The notes beneath the pieces were generated by a model. That model made no database searches. It worked only from the letters and a program-made list of their open reading frames with translations, and was not told the DNA's origin. A stretch of 14,468 nucleotides of DNA from contig JANPGV010000296.1 in assembly GCA_031424145.1 (NCBI GenBank), positions 1 through 14,468 on the forward strand, written 5' to 3'. The position numbers were made by a program, and so were the translations under genes. This DNA is from JAENVT01 sp031424145. GTDB taxonomy: Bacteria > Actinomycetota > Acidimicrobiia > Acidimicrobiales > Ilumatobacteraceae. Positions 1 to 7,031 of this stretch are shown one piece after another. How positions within the stretch are numbered: position 1 is the stretch's first letter; each line of letters starts with the position of its first letter.

Positions 1-43
1 GATCGCGGACCTGCAGCAACGGCTCTGCCGTGGGCCCGGTCAT
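1..43 (-). CDS. Peptide-type ABC transporter ATP-binding protein, second ATPase (OppF/DppF-like), 5' fragment
   Basis: Only the first 14 codons are inside the window; the gene continues past base 1. The minus strand reads ATG at 43-41 followed by MTGPTAEPLLQVRD, the usual opening of an ABC ATPase just before its first beta strand. The ATG overlaps the TGA of the preceding ATPase gene by 4 bp (ATGA), as expected for translational coupling. Importers of this family normally encode two ATPases in tandem, so the position fits the F-type subunit. The identity rests on context and the short N-terminus; no Walker motif is visible. Confidence 0.7.
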   Translation of the reverse strand, partial: MTGPTAEPLLQVRD

Positions 44-1041
44 CGGGACGCCTCCGGTGTTTTCGAGGCGAATGGCAGGACGCAGCACGCGACCATCGAT
101 GCGTCGACGGGTTCGAGCAGCGGCTCGCGTTGGCGACACAGTTCGATGGCGTGCGGGCACCGCGGTGCGAACGCGCAACCTTCGGGCTCCTCGTACAGTC
201 GCGGCGGGATGCCGCCGATCGGAGTGAGCTCACGATCGGGACGATCGAGCCGGGGCAACGACGCCAGCAGTCCAGCGGTATACGGGTGCTGCGGTCGGTG
301 GAAGATGTCGACGACCGGCCCGGCCTCGGCGACGCGGCCGGCATACATCACGTGAACGCTGTCGGCAAGCCCGGCGACGACGCCCAGATCGTGAGTGATC
401 AACACGATGGCCAACTCGCGGGACTGCCGCAGCGAACGGAGCAGATCGAGGATCTGGGCCTGCACGGTGACGTCGAGGGCGGTGGTCGGTTCATCGGCGA
501 TCAAGATGTCGGGATCGTTGGCCAGTGCCATGGCGATCATCACTCGCTGGCGCATGCCACCGGACAGTTCGTGCGGGAACGAGCGCATGCGGCGCCGAGC
601 GTCGGGGAACGACACCATCTCCAACAGCTCGAGGGCCTTGGCCTCGGCTTGGCGGGGACTGACCTGCTGGTGGGTGATCACGGCCTCAGCGATCTGACGC
701 CGCACCTCGAGCACGGGATTGAGCGACGTCATCGGGTCCTGGAAGATCATTCCGATCCGACCACCTCGCAAACCCCTCAGCGTGGAGGGCGTTGCACCGA
801 TGAGCTCGGTCCCGTCGAACCGGACCGAACCGCTGGCTCCGGCATTCACATCGAGCAACCCGAGCGCGGCCAGCATCGACGCGCTCTTCCCGGACCCTGA
901 TTCGCCGACAAGGGCCGCCACCTCGCCGCGCCGGACGACCAGATCGAGCCCGCGCACCGCGTGGACCTGGCCACTGCGAACAGCGAATCGCACGTGGAGA
1001 TTGCGGATGTCCAACAGGACCTGGGGGTCGGGTTCGATCAC
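40..1041 (-). CDS. Oligopeptide/dipeptide-type ABC transporter ATP-binding protein (OppD/DppD-like)
   Basis: Cytoplasmic ATPase (333 aa) that energises the importer encoded upstream. Visible motifs: Walker A GESGSGKS at residues 46-53, Q-loop Gln101, ABC signature LSGGMRQR at 159-166, Walker B ILIADEP at about 179-185, D-loop ALD, and the switch His217 in LITHDLG. After HPYTAGLL it carries the C-terminal domain typical of Opp/Dpp/Nik ATPases, with the cysteine-bearing CAFAPRC segment. The open frame extends far upstream, but the start is set at GTG 1041 because homology begins there and the GTG overlaps the permease stop by 4 bp (GTGA). Length is normal for the family. The substrate cannot be read from this subunit. 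Confidence 0.95.
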   Translation of the reverse strand: MIEPDPQVLLDIRNLHVRFAVRSGQVHAVRGLDLVVRRGEVAALVGESGSGKSASMLAALGLLDVNAGASGSVRFDGTELIGATPSTLRGLRGGRIGMIFQDPMTSLNPVLEVRRQIAEAVITHQQVSPRQAEAKALELLEMVSFPDARRRMRSFPHELSGGMRQRVMIAMALANDPDILIADEPTTALDVTVQAQILDLLRSLRQSRELAIVLITHDLGVVAGLADSVHVMYAGRVAEAGPVVDIFHRPQHPYTAGLLASLPRLDRPDRELTPIGGIPPRLYEEPEGCAFAPRCPHAIELCRQREPLLEPVDASMVACCVLPFASKTPEASR

Positions 1042-1910
1042 CGCTTGGCTCTCACATCGAGTGCATCGCGCAACCCGTCCCCGAGGAAGTTGAAGGCCAT
1101 GCCGACGGTCAGGATCGCCAGGCCCGGGGCAACGGCGATCCACCACTGGTAGAAGAACTGCGCTCCGTCGGTGATCATGGCGCCCCACTCCGGCGATGGC
1201 GGCTTGGCACCGAGGCCGAGGAAGCTGAGCGTGGCGGTGAGGATGACCACCTGTCCGAGGTCGAGTGTCATGTTGATCAGCGCCGGCGTGAACGACAGCG
1301 GCAACACGTGCTTGCGGAGGATCCTCGTGCGGGTCGCACCGATGGACACTGCGGCCTGGATGTGATCGCGATGTTTGACCGCCTGCACCTGACCCCGAAG
1401 TAGGCGGGCGTAGATGGGCCACCACACGATGACCATGGCGACGAAGGCGTTGCGCAGGCCGGATCCCAGCGCCGCGGCGACGGCCATCGCCAGAAAGATC
1501 GGGGGAAAGGCCAGCGTGATGTCGACCAGTCGCATGATGATGCTCTCGATCCGCCCTCCGACGAATCCGGCGATCGACCCCAGCACCGTTCCGATGGAGA
1601 CGGCCGTGACGATGACCGCGACCGAGACCGGCAGCGTCTGGCGCGCCCCGTAGAGGGTGCGGGTGAAGACGTCTCGGCTCAATGCGTCGGTCCCCAACAA
1701 GTGATGGCGGCTGGGTGGCTGCAGGCGTTTGCCCACCGCCTCGAGCGGACCGTACGGCGCCCACCATTGGACGGTGAACACCACGATCAGCCAGAAGATC
1801 GCCACGATCAATCCACCGATCACAGTTGGGCGTTTCCACGGCGATGTCCATGTCGAACGCGGCACCGCGTCGACGCTCATGGTTCGTGGCTCGATCGAGA
1901 CCTGCGTCAT
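1038..1910 (-). CDS. Peptide-type ABC transporter permease (OppC/DppC-like)
   Basis: Inner-membrane permease (290 aa), one half of the translocation channel. The N-terminus has one membrane helix (VIGGLIVAIFWLIVVF) followed by the family motif LLGTDALSRDVFTR, typical of DppC/OppC/NikC. The cytoplasmic EAA loop that contacts the ATPase is present as AAVSIGATRTRILRKHVLP. About six hydrophobic segments are seen. The start is ATG 1910, which overlaps the TGA of the B permease (ATGA); the alternative ATG at 1880 would shorten the N-terminus. The gene is translationally coupled on both sides, so it is expressed as part of the importer operon. Confidence 0.94.
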   Translation of the reverse strand: MTQVSIEPRTMSVDAVPRSTWTSPWKRPTVIGGLIVAIFWLIVVFTVQWWAPYGPLEAVGKRLQPPSRHHLLGTDALSRDVFTRTLYGARQTLPVSVAVIVTAVSIGTVLGSIAGFVGGRIESIIMRLVDITLAFPPIFLAMAVAAALGSGLRNAFVAMVIVWWPIYARLLRGQVQAVKHRDHIQAAVSIGATRTRILRKHVLPLSFTPALINMTLDLGQVVILTATLSFLGLGAKPPSPEWGAMITDGAQFFYQWWIAVAPGLAILTVGMAFNFLGDGLRDALDVRAKR

Positions 1911-2920
1911 GCCAGCCGAATCTTCGGATCGGCGACCGCGTACAAGACATCGGTGGCCAAGTTCGCCAGCAGGAACGCCAAGCCCGCGAACAGCGACACG
2001 CCATTGACCGCCGGGAAGTCGAGCGTGTTGGCGGCCTGCACAGCGTACGAGCCGATGCCGTTCCACTGGAAGATCGTCTCGGTCAGCACCGACGCCGTCA
2101 ACAATTGGGCGAATGAGAAACCGAGGATCGTCAGCGTCGGCAACCATGCGTTGCGCAGCACATGGCGGCGCATCACGAGTCGCTCGGGCAGTCCCTTGGC
2201 ACGCGCGGTTCGCACGTAGTCCGAGTTGATCTCATCCAGCATCGCGGCGCGCACGAGTCGCGACAGTTGTCCCATGTACGCCCATCCCAGCACGAAGCAG
2301 GGCATGACCAGACGCCACAGGCACTGACGGAACAGTGTGAAGTTGCCATCGAGCAGCGAGTCGAACGTGTAAAAGCCGGTGACGTGATCGGGAGGTTTCG
2401 TACGCGGCGGTAACCGACCCGGACCCGGGAACCAGCCGAGGCGGGCGTAGAGCAAGAAGAGGAAGACGAGACCGATCCAGAACACCGGCAGTGACGAACC
2501 GAGCAATGAGAACAGCCGGCTGAAGTGATCCGCCGGTTGGTCCTTCTTGCTGGCCGCGTAGGCACCCAGGGCTACCCCTCCAATCCCGCCCACCAGCAGC
2601 GCGCCACCCGCCAACTCGAGCGTGGCCGGCAGACGGTTCAGCAGATCGTGGGTGACGGGTTGCCTGGTGCGGAACGATGTCCCCAAGTCGCCCTTGATCA
2701 GGTTCTTGACGTAGACGAGGTACTGCTCGGGAAGCGACCCGTTGAGACCCCATCGGGTCTTGGCCGCTGCGACGATCTTCTCGTTGTTGAGCTGGCGTTC
2801 CCCGACGATCGACGCCAGCGGATCGGCGGGGATCAGCCGGGAGATGCAGAACGCAATCGTGACGATTCCCAGCAACAGCAGTGGCATGGCCGCGATTCGA
2901 CGAAGAATGAACCGCCTCAC
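1907..2920 (-). CDS. Peptide-type ABC transporter permease (OppB/DppB-like)
   Basis: Inner-membrane permease (337 aa) that pairs with the C-type permease. It begins with a basic stretch and a membrane helix (RRIAAMPLLLLGIVTIAF), then the B-subunit signature SRLIPADPL. The periplasmic DLGTSF segment and the EAA loop TARAKGLPERLVMRRHVL are both present. GTG 2920 is the chosen start because the family N-terminus begins at VRRFILRR; the open frame extends 38 codons further upstream, but that part overlaps the binding-protein gene and shows no membrane-protein character. It lies 25 bp downstream of the binding-protein stop and ends in a 4-bp overlap with the next permease. Confidence 0.93.
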   Translation of the reverse strand: MRRFILRRIAAMPLLLLGIVTIAFCISRLIPADPLASIVGERQLNNEKIVAAAKTRWGLNGSLPEQYLVYVKNLIKGDLGTSFRTRQPVTHDLLNRLPATLELAGGALLVGGIGGVALGAYAASKKDQPADHFSRLFSLLGSSLPVFWIGLVFLFLLYARLGWFPGPGRLPPRTKPPDHVTGFYTFDSLLDGNFTLFRQCLWRLVMPCFVLGWAYMGQLSRLVRAAMLDEINSDYVRTARAKGLPERLVMRRHVLRNAWLPTLTILGFSFAQLLTASVLTETIFQWNGIGSYAVQAANTLDFPAVNGVSLFAGLAFLLANLATDVLYAVADPKIRLA

Positions 2921-2945
2921 GATTGAAGCCTGCCAGGCTTGGTGG

Positions 2946-4670
2946 TCAGCCTGCGAGACCGAGCAAACCGAGGTCGAGGTTGCAGCACGCGCTGTAATGC
3001 ATGCCGGTGATGTCCGATGCCGCGGCCAGGACAAGCTGCGGATTGACGATAGGCACGATGATGGCGTCGTCGATCATCTGTTGACCGAGGTCGGTGTAGT
3101 CCTTCGCCTTGGCGTCGCCGGAATCGGCCAGCGCCTTGGCCAACAGCTCGGACTCTTTCGGGTTGTCGAGCGGCTTGCCGAAGTCGCCGCCACCGGCACG
3201 CTTGGCCCACGACGACCCGGGTACCTCGCCGAAGTACTGGATGTACTGGCTGGGGTCTGTGTGGTCCGGTGCGAAGTAGACGGCTGTGACGGGAATGCCC
3301 TTGGCGTTGATCCGGTCGACCCATTCGGGGAACTGAACTGGCGTGAGTTTGAGGTTGATGTTGACCTTGACGAGATCCTGTTGGAGCTTCTGCATCATCA
3401 GGTTGAAGTCGACGCCGTAGACGTTGGCGTCGGGGTAGGTCGCGTCGAGATCGAACCCGTCGGCCAGGCCCGCGTCGCTCAGCAACTTCTTCGCGCCGTC
3501 GAGGTTGTACTCGGGCAGCGTCAGGTCGGCGGCGCCGAGGAAGCCGTTCGGGATGGGTGACGCCTGCTTCTTGCCTTTGCCGGCGACGAGGGACTCGATC
3601 GCCCCGTCGTAGTCGATCGCCATGACGATCGCCTTGCGAACGTTGGGGTCCTGGATCTTCTCGGCACCCTCCGCTCCCGGGCTGAGTGCGATGTACACGT
3701 AGTTGTACGAGTCGACCACCGAGGACTTGACGTTGGAGCTGCCGTCGAGCTGACTGATCGAATCGAGCGAGATCTGCATCGCGATGTCGGCGTCGCCTGC
3801 CTGGAGTTGTTGCAGCTGCGACGAAGAGTCCTTCACCTCAGAGATGGTGACCCGCGGGAAGACGGGCTTGTTCGCGCCCCAGTACTTGTCGTTCCGGGCG
3901 AGCACGAGCTTCTCACCCTGGGTGTACGACTCGAGCGTGTACGGTCCGCTGCCGGCCGAATGCGAGAGGAACCACTCCTCGGCCTTGTCGGTGGTGTCGG
4001 CATCGGTCGCCGCAGTTGCGCCTTGCGCTGTGGCTTCGTCGCTGTTGATGATGCCCAGGTAGCTGGCAGCCACGATCGGCAGGAATGCCGAGTTCGGCGC
4101 CTCGAACGTGGCGACGATTGTTGTGGCGTCGGGCGTATCGAGACTCTTCAGACCTGACATGAGGTACGAGGCAGAGCCCTTGATGTTGGCCAACCGCTCC
4201 CACGAGAACTTCACATCCTTGGCTTCGACCGCCGACCCGTCGGCGAACGTAGCAGTGGGATCAAGCTTGAACGTGAAGACAGTGTTGTCGGCGTTGCCCT
4301 CCCAGCTCGTGGCCAGGCGGGGGAGGATCTTGTTGGGGTCCGCCGGATCGACGGTGATGAGCGTCTCGTAGACCGCAGTGTTGAAGATCTGGCACGTGTC
4401 GCAATAGCTGCGGCTCACGTCAAGCGAGTTGACGTCCATGTCGCGGGCGATCACCAACTCGCGCGCATTGCCTGCAGCAGCCGGCGCGCTGGTAGCGGCC
4501 GCCGCCGATGTCGCGGTGGCACCGCCAGTGCCGGCCGGCGCCGCCGTGCCCGTGGGCGAGGTGCTGCTGCTGTTGTTGCTGTCGCTGCCGCATGAAGCAG
4601 CAGCGAGCGTCGCAACGACGGCAAGCGAGACAACCTTCGACCAGTTCCGAAGACCAACGTGACGACGCAC
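2946..4670 (-). CDS. Solute-binding lipoprotein of a family 5 (peptide/opine/nickel class) ABC transporter
   Basis: Extracytoplasmic receptor (574 aa) that captures the solute for the permeases downstream. Residues 1-27 form a lipoprotein signal: basic start, hydrophobic core, and a lipobox ending AAASC with Cys27 as the lipidated residue. A Ser/Thr/Ala/Pro-rich tether covers about 28-67. The body has family 5 landmarks: YETLITVDP near 104, LATSWEGNADNTVFTFKL, FADGSAVEAKDVKFSWER, GSGPYTLESY, VRKAIVMAIDYDG, and a late segment reading IVPIVNPQLVLA. Two cysteine pairs (Cys90/Cys93 and Cys562/Cys563) could form disulfides. The start is GTG 4670, preceded by AGGGGG at 4683-4678 with 7-nt spacing. 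Family 5 receptors bind peptides, sugars, opines or nickel complexes, so the ligand is undetermined; the divergent catabolic operon suggests a small organic solute. Confidence 0.93.
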   Translation of the reverse strand: MRRHVGLRNWSKVVSLAVVATLAAASCGSDSNNSSSTSPTGTAAPAGTGGATATSAAAATSAPAAAGNARELVIARDMDVNSLDVSRSYCDTCQIFNTAVYETLITVDPADPNKILPRLATSWEGNADNTVFTFKLDPTATFADGSAVEAKDVKFSWERLANIKGSASYLMSGLKSLDTPDATTIVATFEAPNSAFLPIVAASYLGIINSDEATAQGATAATDADTTDKAEEWFLSHSAGSGPYTLESYTQGEKLVLARNDKYWGANKPVFPRVTISEVKDSSSQLQQLQAGDADIAMQISLDSISQLDGSSNVKSSVVDSYNYVYIALSPGAEGAEKIQDPNVRKAIVMAIDYDGAIESLVAGKGKKQASPIPNGFLGAADLTLPEYNLDGAKKLLSDAGLADGFDLDATYPDANVYGVDFNLMMQKLQQDLVKVNINLKLTPVQFPEWVDRINAKGIPVTAVYFAPDHTDPSQYIQYFGEVPGSSWAKRAGGGDFGKPLDNPKESELLAKALADSGDAKAKDYTDLGQQMIDDAIIVPIVNPQLVLAAASDITGMHYSACCNLDLGLLGLAG

Positions 4671-4677
4671 CGGACTA

Positions 4678-4683
4678 CCCCCT
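4678..4683 (-). promoter_or_regulatory. Ribosome binding site of the binding-protein gene
   Basis: The minus strand reads AGGGGG, placed 7 nt before GTG 4670. It supports GTG 4670 as the start; the next upstream ATG (4689) meets a TAG after three codons. Confidence 0.6.
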
Positions 4684-4787
4684 GTTCATCGCGGCTCGCG
4701 CCGCGCCTCCCCTTGACTCCCCTTCACTCACCCGCGACACCTGACCAGCTCTGAACGGTTTTGATGAAGCGTGGTGAGTTTCGTGGC

Positions 4788-4816
4788 AGAATAACCCGAA
4801 TCTCTCTCGGGTTCAA
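4788..4816 (-). promoter_or_regulatory. Predicted promoter of the ABC importer operon
   Basis: On the minus strand, TTGAAC (4816-4811) and TATTCT (4793-4788) are separated by exactly 17 bp, a good vegetative-sigma match. Transcription would begin near 4781, giving a leader of about 110 nt before GTG 4670. It is the best promoter-like match I found in the 177-bp divergent gap. The prediction is by eye only. Confidence 0.55.
4793..4813. promoter_or_regulatory. Perfect 7-bp inverted repeat in the promoter spacer, likely TetR-type operator
   Basis: AACCCGA at 4793-4799 and its exact complement TCGGGTT at 4807-4813 flank a 7-bp centre. The repeat lies between the -35 and -10 of the importer promoter, overlapping the edges of both elements, so a bound dimer would block RNA polymerase. 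It also sits 35 bp before the start of the divergent TetR-family gene, the position expected for an autoregulated repressor. There is no T-run after it, which argues against a terminator. The link to this particular regulator is inferred from position. Confidence 0.5.
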
Positions 4817-4847
4817 TGGCCAAGTTCGGAAGGGGGCGACGGCCGAG

Positions 4848-5489
4848 ATGCAATCCATGCTGGCCCTCGTCGAACCTCGCAGGGGTGTACCGCGACGCCT
4901 GCCCACGCAGGCGCGCAGTCGCGTTCGGGTCGAGCACGTGCTCGATACGGCGGCGCAGTTGATCGATCGAGTCGGGCCCGATGCGGTCACCACCGGCATG
5001 ATCGCCAAGGCGGCGGGGGTCTCGATCGGCTGGCTCTACGACTTCTTCCCGAACCGAGAGTCGATCTTCGATGCGGTCGTTTCCCGGAGCCTCGACAAGG
5101 TCGTGCCAGTGGCCGAGGCCGTGCACGATGCCCGCCCCGACGACGACTGGCGCGTCGTGCTGGGTGCGGTGGTGGAGGCGCTGTTCGACTTCTATCAAGC
5201 AGAGCCGGGCTTCCGCGTGCTGTGGTTCTCACGGTTTCAGAGCACGGCAATGCTCGAGCTGAATCGCGAGCTCGACCTGGCGGGCGCGACCGGAGCATAC
5301 GAACGCCTGAACCGACACGGCCTCGAGCTCGTCGGGGTCAGCCCCGAGCGCGCCTTGCATCTGGTGATCGGCATTATCGACAAGGGTCTCGATCTGGCTT
5401 TCCGCATCGATCCGGCGGGCGACCGCGACCTCATCTCCGAGACGATCACCGCCACCGTTTCGTATCTCGAACGGTACGCCGTGCAGTGA
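4848..5489 (+). CDS. TetR/AcrR-family transcriptional regulator
   Basis: DNA-binding regulator (213 aa), probably a dimeric repressor. Residues about 28-74 form the TetR N-terminal domain: a helix around VLDTAAQLIDRVG, then the helix-turn-helix MIAKAAGVSIGWLYDFFPNR with ESIFDAV after it. The remaining ~135 residues are the variable ligand-binding and dimerisation domain and give no clue to the ligand. ATG 4848 is chosen over the upstream in-frame starts because GGAAGGGGG at 4828-4836 precedes it by 11 nt, and because a start at 4761 would place the promoter and palindrome inside the gene. Its stop overlaps the kinase start (GTGA), so regulator, kinase and probably lyase form one operon. The palindrome 35 bp upstream is the candidate operator for itself and for the importer. 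Confidence 0.9.
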   Translation: MQSMLALVEPRRGVPRRLPTQARSRVRVEHVLDTAAQLIDRVGPDAVTTGMIAKAAGVSIGWLYDFFPNRESIFDAVVSRSLDKVVPVAEAVHDARPDDDWRVVLGAVVEALFDFYQAEPGFRVLWFSRFQSTAMLELNRELDLAGATGAYERLNRHGLELVGVSPERALHLVIGIIDKGLDLAFRIDPAGDRDLISETITATVSYLERYAVQ

Positions 5490-7012
5490 ACGCCCTGGCC
5501 ATCGATCTGGGCAGCACAGCGTGCAAGGCGTCGGTGATTGCGCTCGACGGCGAGGTGCTCGGCTCGGGGTTGACTCGCGTGCCCACGACGTTCGGTGAAG
5601 CAGGCCTGGCCGAACAGGACCCGGAGATGATGTGGGCGGCCACGTTGTCCGCCTGTCGCCAGGCGCTGGCTGCCGCAGGCAGCGGCGCGACCGATGCCGT
5701 TCGTTCGATCTGCGTCGCCACGCAGTGGTCGTCGATTGTTCCCGTCGATGCTGAGGGGCTTCCCGTTGCTCCACTTCACATGTGGTTCGACCGGCGCGGC
5801 GAGCCGTTCACCGCTGCACTCACGGCGGGCGATGACGGCGAAGCCGTCAAGGCGCGCTGGGCCGAGATCCATGGCTTCGCCCCGAGCACCTCGCTCTCGC
5901 ACATCCTGTGGTTCCAGCACCAATGCGACATTCATCTCCGCACGGTCGCGTACCTCGAGCCGATGGACTACCTGAACGCGCGTTTCACAGGTCGTATCGC
6001 AGCTACCGCAAATTCGGCAATGCCGCTGGCGCTGACCGACAACCGCCGTCTGGGACACACGACCTGGTCCGCCGAGCTGATCGACATGGCAGGAATCGAC
6101 TCGAGCCGTCTGCCCGAGTTGACGCGATCGCTCAGCGTTCTGGCCACCATTCGTGCCGACGTCGCCGAGGATCTCGGCCTGCGTCGCGATGTCGATGTCG
6201 TCACCGGGGCCAACGACAGCATCGCGGCAGCGTTCGGTTCCGGAGCGTTCGACCCCGGTCAGGCGACGATCATGATGGGCACGACCGGTGTGCTGGTAGC
6301 GCATCATCCGGTTCGACATGTGGATAGCGACAAGTTCATCATCACGATGCCCAGCGCTCTGGAGGATCGTTACTACGTGGTTGCCGAGGGTGGCCTCGGC
6401 GGCAAGATCCTCGAATCGGCTTTGAACGAGATGACCGGCGGCGATGTTGTCGACGGGCCGCCTGCCGACATCTTCGAAGGTGCCTTCCGGCTGGCGGGGG
6501 AGTCGACAGCCGGTTCCGGTGGAGTGGTGTTCCTCCCCTGGGTGTTCGGCTCCCTGGCCCCCGCGCCCGACCCGCGACACCGCGGCGCATTCATCGGCAT
6601 CTCGCTGAACACGACGCGCGCTGATCTGGTGCGCGCCGTGCTCGAGGGCACGGCTCTGCAGATGCGATGGTTGGCCGATGCGGTGGAGGGTGCGCTCGGC
6701 GTGCCGTTCGAGACCATCCGTTTCGTCGGCGGCGGAGCCTCGTCGGATCTGTGGGCGGCGATCATGGCCGATGTGGTGGGCCGTCCCATCGAGCAGCTTG
6801 CGAACCCGCGTCATGCCAACGCGCGCGGCGCGGGTCTCATGGCGTTCATCTCGACCGGTCAGCTCACGATCGACGAGGTCGCCGCACTGGTCCCCGTCCG
6901 GGCCCGGTACGAGCCGCACCCTTCGACACGTCACATGTGGGACGAAAGGTTGCAGGTCTTTCGCGATCTGCACGATGTCCTCGCCGAACCCGTTTCCCGC
7001 CTTCGCTCATGA
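5486..7012 (+). CDS. FGGY-family carbohydrate kinase
   Basis: Cytoplasmic ATP-dependent kinase of the xylulokinase/gluconokinase/glycerol kinase superfamily (508 aa, normal length). The N-terminal domain opens with the phosphate-binding IDLGSTACK at residues 6-14. The C-terminal domain has TGANDSIAAAFGSGA around 240-254 with the likely catalytic base Asp244, the GTTG turn at about 265-268, the FGGY signature region PWVFGSLAPAPDPRHRGAF at 351-369, and the nucleotide-binding GGGASSDLW at 415-423. GTG 5486 is the start because homology begins at once and it overlaps the regulator stop by 4 bp; an upstream in-frame extension overlaps the regulator gene and is not FGGY-like. Substrate specificity cannot be read from sequence. 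The lyase gene 19 bp downstream suggests the phosphorylated product is then cleaved. Confidence 0.93.
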   Translation: MNALAIDLGSTACKASVIALDGEVLGSGLTRVPTTFGEAGLAEQDPEMMWAATLSACRQALAAAGSGATDAVRSICVATQWSSIVPVDAEGLPVAPLHMWFDRRGEPFTAALTAGDDGEAVKARWAEIHGFAPSTSLSHILWFQHQCDIHLRTVAYLEPMDYLNARFTGRIAATANSAMPLALTDNRRLGHTTWSAELIDMAGIDSSRLPELTRSLSVLATIRADVAEDLGLRRDVDVVTGANDSIAAAFGSGAFDPGQATIMMGTTGVLVAHHPVRHVDSDKFIITMPSALEDRYYVVAEGGLGGKILESALNEMTGGDVVDGPPADIFEGAFRLAGESTAGSGGVVFLPWVFGSLAPAPDPRHRGAFIGISLNTTRADLVRAVLEGTALQMRWLADAVEGALGVPFETIRFVGGGASSDLWAAIMADVVGRPIEQLANPRHANARGAGLMAFISTGQLTIDEVAALVPVRARYEPHPSTRHMWDERLQVFRDLHDVLAEPVSRLRS

Positions 7013-7031
7013 CCCCAGAAAGACGAATCCA

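Noticed and set aside
130..900. Long plus-strand open frame opposite the ATPase gene.
   Set aside because: It is a GC-rich shadow of a gene with all ABC ATPase motifs on the other strand and resembles no family.
1041..2004. Upstream extension of the ATPase reading frame, making a 654-residue protein.
   Set aside because: The extra 321 residues are antisense-like arginine-rich shadow of the permease gene; ABC homology and the GTGA overlap fix the start at 1041.
2742..3560. Plus-strand open frame of 272 codons opposite the binding-protein gene.
   Set aside because: Its Val/Asp/Glu-rich repetitive composition is what the complement of a GC-biased gene gives; the minus strand holds a clear family 5 binding protein.
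1..4670. The importer as a nickel transporter serving the urease.
   Set aside because: Family 5 receptors include nickel binders, but the urease genes are nearly 9 kb away under separate control, and the importer is divergent from the kinase/lyase operon; no nickel-specific feature is visible.
4761..4792. Plus-strand promoter TTGATG/CAGAAT for the TetR gene.
   Set aside because: The spacing is 20 bp and both boxes are weak, so I do not annotate it.
4793..4813. The palindrome as a transcription terminator.
   Set aside because: Short 7-bp stem, no T-tract, and it lies between two divergent starts rather than after a gene.
5237..6973. 578-codon minus-strand open frame across the kinase gene.
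   Set aside because: The plus strand carries all FGGY kinase motifs in order; the minus frame has no recognisable domain.
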